A stretch of DNA of 64,000 bases from Paenibacillus ginsengihumi DSM 21568 (GTDB lineage: Bacteria; Bacillota; Bacilli; Paenibacillales; NBRC-103111), in contig NZ_KB905561.1 in assembly GCF_000380965.1 (NCBI RefSeq), positions 34,560 to 98,559 on the forward strand, read 5' to 3'. A model generated the notes under the pieces. The model was given only the letters and a program-made list of their open reading frames with translations. It did no database searches and was not told the DNA's origin. Position numbers and translations under genes: made by a program. Of this stretch, positions 35,435 to 43,300 are shown piece after piece (position 1 is the stretch's first letter; each line of letters starts with the position of its first letter).

Positions 35435-35887
35435 ATGCATGGAATAGAGTCGGTCCGGCCCGTCCGCGAAATGCTGTCGCACCAGCTCCGCGTCCTGGCG
35501 GAGGAGAAGGAGCGGATTGCGCTGGCGCAGGACGGGATCGGTTCGAAGAATACGAGCGATTTTATCGAACGGTATATGGCGATGCTGCAGGAATGGATCG
35601 GTGAGCATGAAGGAGAGTTTGAAGGCGAACAGGAGCCGTCTCCTCCATTTGTCGTGATTGGCGCCGATATCCAGCTGCTGCATCTCGGTACGATGAAAAC
35701 AAGCTGGGTGCGTCTCGTGTTCCCGGGGGAAGAGAATCCGGACCGCGGCCGGTTTTCTTATTTATCCGAAACGGGAAGACAGCTGCTGATGCGCCTGGAA
35801 AGACAATATTTCAGAATCTCCCTGTACGGCAAGAACGAGGCAGTCGTCATCGGCGGCATCCAGTTCCCCGATTCGGACGATCCTTAG
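35435..35887 (+). CDS. GreA/GreB C-terminal-domain-like protein
   Basis: 150 residues. A helical N-terminal part (MLSHQLRVLAEEKERIALAQ) leads into VVIGADIQLLHLGTMKTSWV and RFSYLSETGRQLLMRL, which resembles the FKBP-like C-terminal domain of GreA (ISYLSPxGxALL). The acidic-tipped coiled coil of true GreA is not evident, so transcript cleavage activity is doubtful; a Gre-like RNA polymerase-binding or stress protein is possible. AGGTGG precedes the ATG. It leads a same-strand run ending in khtTU. Confidence 0.65.
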   Translation: MHGIESVRPVREMLSHQLRVLAEEKERIALAQDGIGSKNTSDFIERYMAMLQEWIGEHEGEFEGEQEPSPPFVVIGADIQLLHLGTMKTSWVRLVFPGEENPDRGRFSYLSETGRQLLMRLERQYFRISLYGKNEAVVIGGIQFPDSDDP

Positions 35888-35916
35888 AAGGGAGCGGCGT
35901 GGGAGGTAGGTATGTG

Positions 35917-36060
35917 ATGAAGCATCCAGGCAAACCGGAAGAGCGGCCGGAGGATGAGCGTAAAGTCGAACGATTTTTTGCGATCCTGTCCTACGGAACG
36001 GCTGTCTTATTGCTGCTCACTTTGGCTGTTGTCGGATACAGTATGTGGTTTGCGCCATAA
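35917..36060 (+). CDS. 47-residue single-span membrane protein
   Basis: MKHPGKPEERPEDERKVERF is a charged N-terminus, followed by one span (FAILSYGTAVLLLLTLAVVG) and YSMWFAP. GGGAGG lies 10 bp upstream; a GTG one codon earlier is the alternative start. Between the GreA-like gene and khtT with 29 and 42 bp spacers, so probably in the same operon. No family recognised. It is too short to be KhtS as known in B. subtilis. Confidence 0.65.
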   Translation: MKHPGKPEERPEDERKVERFFAILSYGTAVLLLLTLAVVGYSMWFAP

Positions 36061-36102
36061 TCAATGTGATGCAGGGGGGCTCAAGAGGGCCGTGACCCCT
36101 GG

Positions 36103-36624
36103 ATGGAGGGAATGGATTTGGAAATTAAGGAATCCGCATTGCCGGGCATCGGTCAAAAATTTTGCGTCGAAACCCGGAGCGGAGAACGGCTTGTCATTAT
36201 CGTTCACAATGACGAGCGGCGCGAAATTTTTCGGATGAGCGAGAGCGATCCGGATGAGGTGCTCGCCGTCGTCACGCTCAGCGAGGAGGAATCGCGGGCG
36301 ATCGCGGCCATTCTGGCCGGCATCGTCTACAAGCCGAAGCTGGAGGAGACCAGGGAGGCGGTGCTGGAGGATCTGATCATCGAATGGATTCGGGTCGAGC
36401 CTTCGTTCGCATGTATCGGCAAGCGGATCGGGGAGCTGGATCTTCGGCAAAGAACGGGGGCGACCGTCATCGCGGTCGTCGAGAAGGATCATCGCAAAAC
36501 GATTAATCCCGGACCGGACTATGTGTTCTCTTCCGGCTCGATGCTGATCGTCGTCGGGGAAAGGATACATTTGAACGGTCTGAAGCAGCTGCTGTCGAAA
36601 GGAGAAGCGAAAGGGGCGGAGTAA
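36103..36624 (+). CDS. khtT: K+/H+ antiporter regulatory subunit KhtT
   Basis: 173 residues. The N-terminus ESALPGIGQKFCVETRSGER and a C-terminal RCK_C domain (RIGELDLRQRTGATVIAVV, YVFSSGSMLIVVGERIHL) match KhtT, the cytosolic regulator that binds cyclic di-AMP and gates the antiporter in B. subtilis. Either ATG at 36103 or the one at 36112 may be used; B. subtilis KhtT begins like the latter. Stop overlaps the khtU start (TAATG). Confidence 0.9.
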   Translation: MEGMDLEIKESALPGIGQKFCVETRSGERLVIIVHNDERREIFRMSESDPDEVLAVVTLSEEESRAIAAILAGIVYKPKLEETREAVLEDLIIEWIRVEPSFACIGKRIGELDLRQRTGATVIAVVEKDHRKTINPGPDYVFSSGSMLIVVGERIHLNGLKQLLSKGEAKGAE

Positions 36625-37841
36625 TGGCGGAAACGCTTGTTTTCGAAGTAGGTCTTGCCGCAGCTTTGATTACGATCGTCGGTTTTCTGTCTTCGAAGCT
36701 GCGCTTTTCGGTTATCCCTTTTTATATATTGGCTGGAATGGCCGTGGGGCCGCATGCCCCGCATTTTTGGATCATTGACCTAAGGTTTATCGAAAGCTCG
36801 CTGTTCATCGATTTCATGGGCCGTCTCGGCATTTTATTTCTATTGTTCTATCTGGGACTCGAATTTTCTGTCAAACGGCTGGTCAAATCGGGCCGGGCCA
36901 TTCTTATCGGCGGCACTTGCTATGTCGTGATCAATTTCGCCTCGGGGCTCTTGCTCGGTTGGAGCGCGGGGATGCCGCTGCATGAAACGCTCGTCATCTG
37001 CGGCATCATGACCAGCTCATCGACGGCGATCGTCGCCAAGGTGCTGGTCGATCTGAAGCGGACGGCCAATCCCGAGACGGAAATGATTATGGGCATGATC
37101 ATGTTCGACGATTTGTTCGTCGCGGTGCACATCTCCCTCTTGTCCGGGCTCGTGCTTAGCGGCGCAGGCTCTCTGGCCGATGTGCTGCTTGTTTCGCTGT
37201 CTGCGCTCGGCTTTATTATCGCATTTTTGGTTGTCGGCCGGTTCGTTGTCCGCTGGATCGACAAGGCGCTGAATGTGTCCACTCCAGAGCTGTTTCTTCT
37301 CACGATTATGACGCTTCTGTTTCTCGTTGCCGGGTTTTCGGAGACGCTGCACGTGGCCGAGGCGATCGGCGCGCTGCTGATCGGTCTCGTGCTCGGCGAA
37401 TCGCAGCATGTCAAACGGATCGAACATCAAGTGCTGCCATTTCGCGATTTTTTCGGCGCCGTGTTTTTCTTCGGATTCGGGCTCACCATCGATCCGCTCT
37501 CCCTGGGCGGGGCGGTATGGATGGCCATTGTCGGCGTCGTATTTACGATCCTCGGCAATTACGCCGCTGGCGCGATCGCCGGCCGCATCGCCGGCTTTTC
37601 GTCCAAAGCGTCGCTCAATGTCGGCCTGACGCTCGTCGCCAGAGGCGAATTCTCGATCATTATGGCGAACATCGGCAAAGCCGGCGGCCTGCTGCCGACC
37701 GTGCAGTCGTTCGCCGTGCTGTATGTGCTGCTGCTCGCCATACTGGGTCCGCTGCTGGCGAAGGAATCGAAGTCGATCTACCGGCTGCTGCAGGCAGTCA
37801 AAGGCTGGCCCAAGCGGGGAGAGCGGGACGTCGGCCAATAG
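36624..37841 (+). CDS. khtU: K+/H+ antiporter KhtU (CPA2 family)
   Basis: 405 residues, about twelve membrane spans, CPA2 cation/proton antiporter. GILFLLFYLGLEFSVKRLVK and GIMTSSSTAIVAKVLVDL are typical, and LTLVARGEFSIIMANIGKAG is the conserved late segment. It exports K+ in exchange for protons and is controlled by KhtT; in B. subtilis it relieves K+ excess and methylglyoxal or alkaline stress. Translationally coupled to khtT. Confidence 0.92.
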   Translation: MAETLVFEVGLAAALITIVGFLSSKLRFSVIPFYILAGMAVGPHAPHFWIIDLRFIESSLFIDFMGRLGILFLLFYLGLEFSVKRLVKSGRAILIGGTCYVVINFASGLLLGWSAGMPLHETLVICGIMTSSSTAIVAKVLVDLKRTANPETEMIMGMIMFDDLFVAVHISLLSGLVLSGAGSLADVLLVSLSALGFIIAFLVVGRFVVRWIDKALNVSTPELFLLTIMTLLFLVAGFSETLHVAEAIGALLIGLVLGESQHVKRIEHQVLPFRDFFGAVFFFGFGLTIDPLSLGGAVWMAIVGVVFTILGNYAAGAIAGRIAGFSSKASLNVGLTLVARGEFSIIMANIGKAGGLLPTVQSFAVLYVLLLAILGPLLAKESKSIYRLLQAVKGWPKRGERDVGQ

Positions 37842-38061
37842 TCGGCGGGAGTCGGCGGGGCTTGCCGCCGCGCGGCCTTTTCTTCGCAGCAGCGGAGCCG
37901 GGATGACAGGCCAAAATCTCATTGAGGAAACTATCGCTTTCCTATATACTCGTTCTTGGAAGCCGGGCGGCCCGCCTTGGGCCCATCGATTCAGACGGCA
38001 ATAGAAGAGACCGATGGCGAGGCTTGTTCGCCTGCAGGGACGACAGGAGATGAAGCGTTTT

Positions 38062-38751
38062 ATGAAGGAAGGCAGGAAACCGGTGCGCATCTTTATTGCG
38101 GGCGATTCGACCGCGGCCACGTATCCGCAGGAGCAGGCGCCGATGGCCGGGTGGGGGCAAATGATCGGACGATTGTTCGGCCCGGAGGTCGAAGTGGTCA
38201 ATGAAGCCAGATGCGGGCGCAGCTCGAAGAGCTTTATCGCGGAAGGGCATCTGCAGCGGATCGAGGAGGCGATCGGCGCCGGCGATTACCTCATGATCCA
38301 GTTCTGCCATAACGATCAGAAGCCGGACGAGGAGCGGCATACCGACCCGGAGACGACGTATCCCGAGCATTTGGCGCGCTATATCGAGCTGGCCGTCGCC
38401 AAGAACGCGCGGCCCGTGCTGCTGACCTCTGTCGAGCGCCGGCATTTCGACGAAGCGGGGGAGCTGACGCCCTCTCACGGCGCTTATCCGGATGCGATGA
38501 GGAAGCTGGCCAGGGAACGCGGCGTGCCGCTGCTTGATCTGTGTCCGCGGACGCAGGAGCTGTACCGATCGCTCGGACCGGAAAACTCGAAGCGGCTGTT
38601 CGTCTGGCTGAAGCCGAACGAGCATCCCAATTACCCGGATGGCGTTCAGGACGACACTCATTTCAACGAGGACGGCGCGGCACAGGTGGCAGCGCTGGTG
38701 GCGGAAGAAATCCGCAAGTCGGACCTTCCACTGAAAGAATACCTGATTTGA
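38062..38751 (+). CDS. Rhamnogalacturonan acetylesterase-type SGNH hydrolase (CE12)
   Basis: 229 residues from the chosen ATG. SGNH blocks: catalytic Ser in IFIAGDSTAATYP, Gly/Asn in NEARCGRSSKSFI and QFCHNDQKPDE, and Asp-His in DDTHFNEDGAAQVAALVAEE. This matches YesT/YesY-type CE12 esterases that deacetylate rhamnogalacturonan oligosaccharides. No signal peptide. Starts at 38014, 38050 and 38062 are possible; the last has GGAG 12 bp upstream. Functionally linked to yetA and GH42 6 to 10 kb away. Confidence 0.88.
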   Translation: MKEGRKPVRIFIAGDSTAATYPQEQAPMAGWGQMIGRLFGPEVEVVNEARCGRSSKSFIAEGHLQRIEEAIGAGDYLMIQFCHNDQKPDEERHTDPETTYPEHLARYIELAVAKNARPVLLTSVERRHFDEAGELTPSHGAYPDAMRKLARERGVPLLDLCPRTQELYRSLGPENSKRLFVWLKPNEHPNYPDGVQDDTHFNEDGAAQVAALVAEEIRKSDLPLKEYLI

Positions 38752-38899
38752 TGCGTTCCAAGTTTTCGGGTGAGCGGCAAGCGGAGGCTGCCAACGGCGG
38801 ATCGCATTCGCCTGGCCGCAAAGCCTGGCGGGTGGCATTCGCCCGGGCCGCAAAGCCTGGAGCGAAAACGGCCCGCAGGCTGGCGGCCGCCGCACAAAC

Positions 38900-38933
38900 G
38901 ACGCCGGCGCAGGAGATTCCCTGCGCCGGCGTC
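38900..38933. terminator. Strong hairpin downstream of gerQ
   Basis: GACGCCGGCGCAGG pairs with CCTGCGCCGGCGTC, leaving a 6-base loop. It begins 6 bp after the gerQ stop on the reverse strand and can also serve the esterase gene. Confidence 0.8.
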
Positions 38934-38938
38934 TGACG

Positions 38939-39484
38939 TTATCGTCCCGTCTGCGTCCCGCCGCCGATCGGGTAAGTATAATTCAATTCCTGGTCGAATG
39001 TGATGTAATCCAGATTGACCATCAGCAGCAAGTAGCGCAAGCCGGTCGCCGGGTCGCTGATAATGATATGATCGCGGCCCGCGGCCTCCAGCCGGCCTTT
39101 GAATACTTTGGCGTTCCATTCCGAATTGTTCTCGAACGTCATGTAGATGGTTGCCATCTTGCCGAGATTGAGCCGCAAAATATTCTCGATGTAGGATTGC
39201 TCGATCGGCAGCTGACCCGGCGGGGTTATACCGGCGACTGGGGTCGGCTGGGGTACGGAGAAAGGACCCGAGATGGTTGCGCCGCTCGTTCCCGGCGGCG
39301 GAGTCATGTGCTGCTGCCCAAGCGTCTGCGGGAACATCGACTGCTGCAGCGGCGGCTGTCCCATGGGCTGCTGCGCATGGGGCACCCCCTGGGCATAGGA
39401 CGGATATCCGTATGGCGCGGCGCCGCCGGGCACGCTGCCGCTCGGGATGCTGCCCCCCGGCCTTGGGTATATATTGCTTGTCAT
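38939..39484 (-). CDS. gerQ: Spore coat protein GerQ
   Basis: 181 residues. Pro/Gln/Gly-rich N-terminal half, then the conserved domain: EQSYIENILRLNLGKMATIY, FENNSEWNAKVFKGRLEAAG, DHIIISDPATGLRYLLLMVN, LDYITFDQELNYTYP. GerQ is needed for CwlJ to localise to the coat and for Ca-DPA-triggered germination, and is crosslinked by transglutaminase. AAGGAGGG precedes the ATG. Lies 106 bp downstream of cwlJ, as in B. subtilis. Confidence 0.95.
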   Translation of the reverse strand: MTSNIYPRPGGSIPSGSVPGGAAPYGYPSYAQGVPHAQQPMGQPPLQQSMFPQTLGQQHMTPPPGTSGATISGPFSVPQPTPVAGITPPGQLPIEQSYIENILRLNLGKMATIYMTFENNSEWNAKVFKGRLEAAGRDHIIISDPATGLRYLLLMVNLDYITFDQELNYTYPIGGGTQTGR

Positions 39485-39590
39485 TTGAGCAAAACCCTCC
39501 TTGCATCTTCATCGTTTGCGGCCGATCCAACCGCTTGTTACATGGTATGCAGCGAACAGGTTGTCCCATTAGCTTTTTTGCGCGCGTTCC

Positions 39591-40013
39591 TTAGTAAGCG
39601 CTGGGGCAATCCTGGCGCGAAGGATTATAGAAGCAATGCGCTTTGAAGCGGCCCGCATGAGTTTGGTTCCACCAGGTGGGGGGACATTGGCCTTCGGGAC
39701 GGAAATACCAGAGCGCGTTGGAGGCCGGATGCTGCCGTTCGCCGTTTACGGCTCTGCGCGCCAGCCGGATCTCCGACTCGCGGGCCCGCTGATAGAAATA
39801 GCCTTTTTGAGTCGCCTCGAAGCCCCCTGGGCTCTGGAACACCATCTGCGGGATCGTGCGAATGTTTTTGAAGTCCAGACAATCCACACGCACGCGGTTG
39901 ACCCCGACGTTGCCCACCATGAGCATTCCGAGATCGCCTTCCCCTTCCGCCTCCGCCCGGAGAAGCCGGGCCAGCAGCTTCAGATCGTTGGAATTCGCCT
40001 TAATGACAGCCAT
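39591..40013 (-). CDS. cwlJ: Spore cortex-lytic hydrolase CwlJ
   Basis: 140 residues, SleB/CwlJ hydrolase domain without signal peptide or peptidoglycan-binding domain, as for CwlJ. LARLLRAEAEGEGDLGMLMV holds the catalytic Glu; VGNVGVNRV, QSPGGFEATQKGYFYQRA and NALWYFRPEGQCPPTWWNQT are family blocks. It degrades cortex muramic-delta-lactam peptidoglycan during germination and depends on GerQ. AAAGGATGTG precedes the ATG. Confidence 0.95.
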   Translation of the reverse strand: MAVIKANSNDLKLLARLLRAEAEGEGDLGMLMVGNVGVNRVRVDCLDFKNIRTIPQMVFQSPGGFEATQKGYFYQRARESEIRLARRAVNGERQHPASNALWYFRPEGQCPPTWWNQTHAGRFKAHCFYNPSRQDCPSAY

Positions 40014-40146
40014 GACGGTCGATCACATCCTTTTTTCTGGGCTTATGCACAGACCATTATATGGAGCGCCCGGCCAAAAGGTGACATCTCCCGAAAAAAA
40101 GCCGGCGGGCTGCCCATTTGTCCTGACGTGACTAAAGGGTTGAAGG

Positions 40147-40485
40147 TCAGCAAATGTTGTATTTTGTGCAATAAAAACGGGGGAATCAACCATATTTGCG
40201 GCTCAAAGTTGTAGAACGTACAACATTTCGGGCGATATTCACGGGTATGAAGCTCATCCCGCCCAAATTGTTGCACAAAATACAACATTCTCCTTCCTCG
40301 AGCGCAAAGGACACGGAAAATGTTGCACTTTTTGCAGGATTCGTCGCTTCATGTGCCCAGGGGGGCCGGGGGAGGGCAGAACCAACACGGAGTTCGCACG
40401 CTGGCGCAAAGTGCGTGCACCAACGCGGAGCTCGCGCGCTGCCGCAGAGTGCATGCACCAACGCGGAGCTCGCCTGCCAGCGTGA
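40147..40485. repeat. R3 element copy B: four palindromes plus tandem tail
   Basis: Palindromes start at 40155, 40207, 40269 and 40321, the same 52/62/52 spacing as copy A at 10036. The tail has three units of about 38 bp with ACCAACGCGGAGCTCGC as core (from 40381, 40420 and 40457). Flanking sequence differs from copy A. Confidence 0.75.
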
Positions 40486-40534
40486 GAGAGCGGGGCGGGG
40501 GAGTGCGGCGTGAACCCAAAGAGCAGAGACGGCA

Positions 40535-40589
40535 AGCGGCGCAAAACGCTTATCCGATCTGCCATCGGATAAGGCGTCTTGCGCCGCCT
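40535..40589. terminator. Long hairpin downstream of aldo/keto reductase
   Basis: AAGCGGCGCAAAACGCTTATC ends pair with the mirror arm CGGATAAGGCGTCTTGCGCC; roughly 21 paired bases with one bulge around a 5-base loop. No long T-run. Confidence 0.55.
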
Positions 40590-40615
40590 TCGTGCGCCGG
40601 AAAGCGCTCATGATG

Positions 40616-41452
40616 CTAGAAGTTGAAATTGTCGGGATCGGGCCCAAACCGCTTGTTTTGATTCAGTCCGTCGATTTTGGCCATGTCCTCGTCCGACAGC
40701 ACAAAATCGAACAGATCCGCGTTGTCGCGAATGCGCTGTTCGTTGATCGATTTCGGAATCGTCACGACGCCGTGCTGAAGATCCCAGCGCAGCACGATTT
40801 GCGCCGGCGATTTGCCGTATTTGGCGGCCAGCTCGGAGAGCAGCGGTTGATCCAGATTGCCCTGCATGAGCGGGCTCCATGCTTCCAGCTGGATTCCCTT
40901 CTCCTTGCAGTAAGCCCGCAGCTCCGCCTGGTTCAGCAGCGGGTGGAACTCGACCTGATTCACGGCAGGAACGACGCCGCTGTCTTCGATAATATCGCTT
41001 AGGTGGTGCACCTGAAAGTTGCTGACGCCGATCGCTTTGACCCGGCCTTCCTTCTGAAGCTGGATCAGCGCTTTCCACGTTTCCTTGTATTTGCCTTTGA
41101 CCGGCCAATGGATCAGGTAGAGGTCGATCGTCTCAAGGCCCAGCTTGCGCAGGCTTTCGTCGAAGGCGCGAAGCGTCGTATCGTAGCCTTGATCGCTGTT
41201 CCACACCTTGGTCGTGATGAACAGCTCCTCGCGGGGCACGCCGCTCTCCTTGATCGCCGTACCGACCCCCGTCTCGTTGCCGTACACTGCGGCGGTATCG
41301 ATCGAACGGTAGCCGGCCCGGATCGCATGCTTCACGGCCTGGATCACTTCGTCGCCTTCCTTGGTTTTCCATACGCCAAGGCCGACCCATGGCATCTTGA
41401 CGCCGTTGTTCAGCACGGTCGTGTCGGCAATGTGCCTTATAGTCGTTGTCAT
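40616..41452 (-). CDS. yvgN: Aldo/keto reductase (YvgN-like)
   Basis: 278 residues. Catalytic tetrad: Asp and Tyr in SIDTAAVYGNE, Lys in LFITTKVWNS, His in LYLIHWPVKG. The C-terminal IPKSINEQRIRDNADLFDF is the NADPH-binding stretch. Closest to B. subtilis YvgN, a glyoxal/methylglyoxal reductase. GGGAGGGG precedes the ATG. Methylglyoxal detoxification would fit functionally with KhtTU nearby, but the genes are not linked in an operon. Confidence 0.92.
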   Translation of the reverse strand: MTTTIRHIADTTVLNNGVKMPWVGLGVWKTKEGDEVIQAVKHAIRAGYRSIDTAAVYGNETGVGTAIKESGVPREELFITTKVWNSDQGYDTTLRAFDESLRKLGLETIDLYLIHWPVKGKYKETWKALIQLQKEGRVKAIGVSNFQVHHLSDIIEDSGVVPAVNQVEFHPLLNQAELRAYCKEKGIQLEAWSPLMQGNLDQPLLSELAAKYGKSPAQIVLRWDLQHGVVTIPKSINEQRIRDNADLFDFVLSDEDMAKIDGLNQNKRFGPDPDNFNF

Positions 41453-41567
41453 CGGTGGATTCCCCTCCCTGAATCGATTGAAGGACCTTGCGCGGACAGG
41501 CCCTTTTGTTCATCATAACACACTTTCTCATGAAGGCAAAAAAAGGACCTTCGGCCTTGAGAGTATA

Positions 41568-41727
41568 CCGAAAAGTCCGTCGAAAAATCCGTCAAAAAGC
41601 CTGCCCAAAAGTCCTCCGAAAAGCCGCCGAAAAGCCGCCGAAAGGCCCGCCGAAAAGCTATCCAAAAGTTCTCCGAAAAGTCCGTCGAAAGGCCCGCCGA
41701 AAAGCTGTACAACAGCCGCCGAAAACC
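41568..41727. repeat. Degenerate 11-12 bp minisatellite
   Basis: About fourteen units of CCGAAAAGTCCG-like sequence in tandem (variants CCGAAAAGCCG, CCGAAAGGCCCG, CCAAAAGTTCT). It lies between yvgN and the end of urtE. Open frames through it encode only Lys/Pro/Ser or Phe-rich repeats and have no ribosome binding site. Confidence 0.8.
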
Positions 41728-41745
41728 CCGGTGCAGCGCGTAAGG

Positions 41746-42489
41746 TTATACCGCCAGATGCTGCTTCATCTGCTCCTCGTTCAGCTCCCCGGAGCCGCCC
41801 TCGGCCACGATCGTGCCGCGGTCCAGCACGTAGTAATAATCGGCGATTGCCGTCGCGAACGACAGGCTCTGCTCGACGAGCAGCACGGACATGCGGCGGC
41901 TTGCTTTGATCGCGGCGATGACGTTCTCGATATCCTGCACGATGTTGGGCTGGATGCCTTCCATCGGCTCGTCGAGCAGCAGCAGCTTCGGTTCGGCGAC
42001 GAGCGCCCGGGCAATCGCCAGCTGCTGCTGCTGGCCGCCGCTCAAATCGCCCCCTTTGCGCCGCAGCATTTCCTTCAGGATCGGAAACATCTCGAAGACC
42101 GATTCCGGGATGCCTTTGCTGCGCAGCGGGGCGGCCGCTGCTTCCAGGCCGAGCAGCAAATTTTCCTCCACCGTGAGCTGCTGGAAAATTTCCCGCCCCT
42201 GCGGGACGTAGCCGATGCCCGCTCTTGCCCGCCGGTCCGGGGGAGCGCTCGTCAGCTCCATGCCGGCATAGCGGATGACGCCGCTCCTCGCCTTGATCAG
42301 TCCCATGATCGTCTTCAGCAGCGTCGTTTTGCCGACGCCGTTGCGGCCCATCAGGCAGACGACCTGGCCGGGACGCACGCTCAGGGCGACCTTGCGCAAA
42401 ATCATGCTCTCGCCGTACCCCGCCTCCAGCCCTTCGATGTCCAACGCGCCGTCCGTTGCCGCTCCGTATGCGGCCATGCCCTTAGTCAT
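41746..42489 (-). CDS. urtE: Urea ABC transporter ATPase UrtE
   Basis: 247 residues, LivF-type ATPase. Walker A GRNGVGKTT, signature LSGGQQQQ, Walker B LLLLDEPMEG followed by IQPNIVQDI, which is characteristic of UrtE rather than LivF. Overlaps the end of urtD by 8 bp. Last gene of the urtABCDE operon; a minisatellite follows its stop. Confidence 0.92.
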   Translation of the reverse strand: MTKGMAAYGAATDGALDIEGLEAGYGESMILRKVALSVRPGQVVCLMGRNGVGKTTLLKTIMGLIKARSGVIRYAGMELTSAPPDRRARAGIGYVPQGREIFQQLTVEENLLLGLEAAAAPLRSKGIPESVFEMFPILKEMLRRKGGDLSGGQQQQLAIARALVAEPKLLLLDEPMEGIQPNIVQDIENVIAAIKASRRMSVLLVEQSLSFATAIADYYYVLDRGTIVAEGGSGELNEEQMKQHLAV

Positions 42490-43273
42490 TTCGCTCGCCC
42501 TGCCTTCCGAGATATACTTCCGCTACGCGGCTGTCGTTTTGAATCTGCTCCATCGTGCCTTCCCGCAGCACCATGCCCTCATGCATGACGGTCACCGCCT
42601 GCGCGAAGCGGCGGACAAAATCCATATCGTGCTCGACGACGACAACCGTCTGCTTGTCGCTGATGCGCTGCAAGAGCTCGCCGGTTTTCTCCGTCTCGCT
42701 GTCCGTCATGCCGGCCGCCGGCTCGTCGAGCAGCAGCAGCTCCGGCTCCTGGATCAGCAGCATGCCGATTTCCAGCCACTGCTTCTCGCCGTGCGAGAGG
42801 GAGCCGGCCTTCTCCCGCGCTTTGCCGGCCAAGCCGATGATGCCGAGGTAATGGTGTATTTTCTCCCGCTGCTCAGGGGTCGTCTTGGCGATCAGCGTGC
42901 TGAGCAGCCCCCGTTTCTGGCGCATCGACAGCAGCATGTTTTCCAGCACGGTCAAGGTGACGAAGATCGACGGGGCCTGAAACTTGCGGCCGATGCCGAG
43001 CTCAGCGATCTGATGCTCCTGATGCCGCGCCAGATCGATGCTGCCCTTGAACAGCACCTTGCCTCGCGACGGCTTGACTTTGCCGCACAGCACATCGAGC
43101 AGCGTCGTTTTGCCGGCGCCGTTCGGGCCGATCAGGAAGCGAAGCTCGCCCGAGGTTAAGGAGAAATTCAGCCCGCGGATCGCCTTGAAGCCGTCGAACT
43201 CCACCTCCAGCCTGTCGACGCGCACTAGCGGCTCTGCAGGCTCCTGCTTAAGCGACGATGCGGTCATGCTCAT
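42482..43273 (-). CDS. urtD: Urea ABC transporter ATPase UrtD
   Basis: 263 residues, LivG-type ATPase. Walker A GPNGAGKTT, signature LSHGEKQW, Walker B LLLLDEPAAGMTDSET. The LSHGEKQWLEIGM signature is typical of UrtD. Works with UrtE to power urea import. GGAGG lies 12 bp before the ATG. 27 bp after urtC. Confidence 0.92.
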   Translation of the reverse strand: MSMTASSLKQEPAEPLVRVDRLEVEFDGFKAIRGLNFSLTSGELRFLIGPNGAGKTTLLDVLCGKVKPSRGKVLFKGSIDLARHQEHQIAELGIGRKFQAPSIFVTLTVLENMLLSMRQKRGLLSTLIAKTTPEQREKIHHYLGIIGLAGKAREKAGSLSHGEKQWLEIGMLLIQEPELLLLDEPAAGMTDSETEKTGELLQRISDKQTVVVVEHDMDFVRRFAQAVTVMHEGMVLREGTMEQIQNDSRVAEVYLGRQGERND

Positions 43274-43300
43274 AAACTTGCAGCCTCCTTGTTAAAAAAA

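Noticed and set aside
41361..41909. Lys/Pro/Ser-rich frame over the minisatellite
   Set aside because: Low-complexity translation of an 11-12 bp repeat, antisense to yvgN and urtE, without a ribosome binding site.
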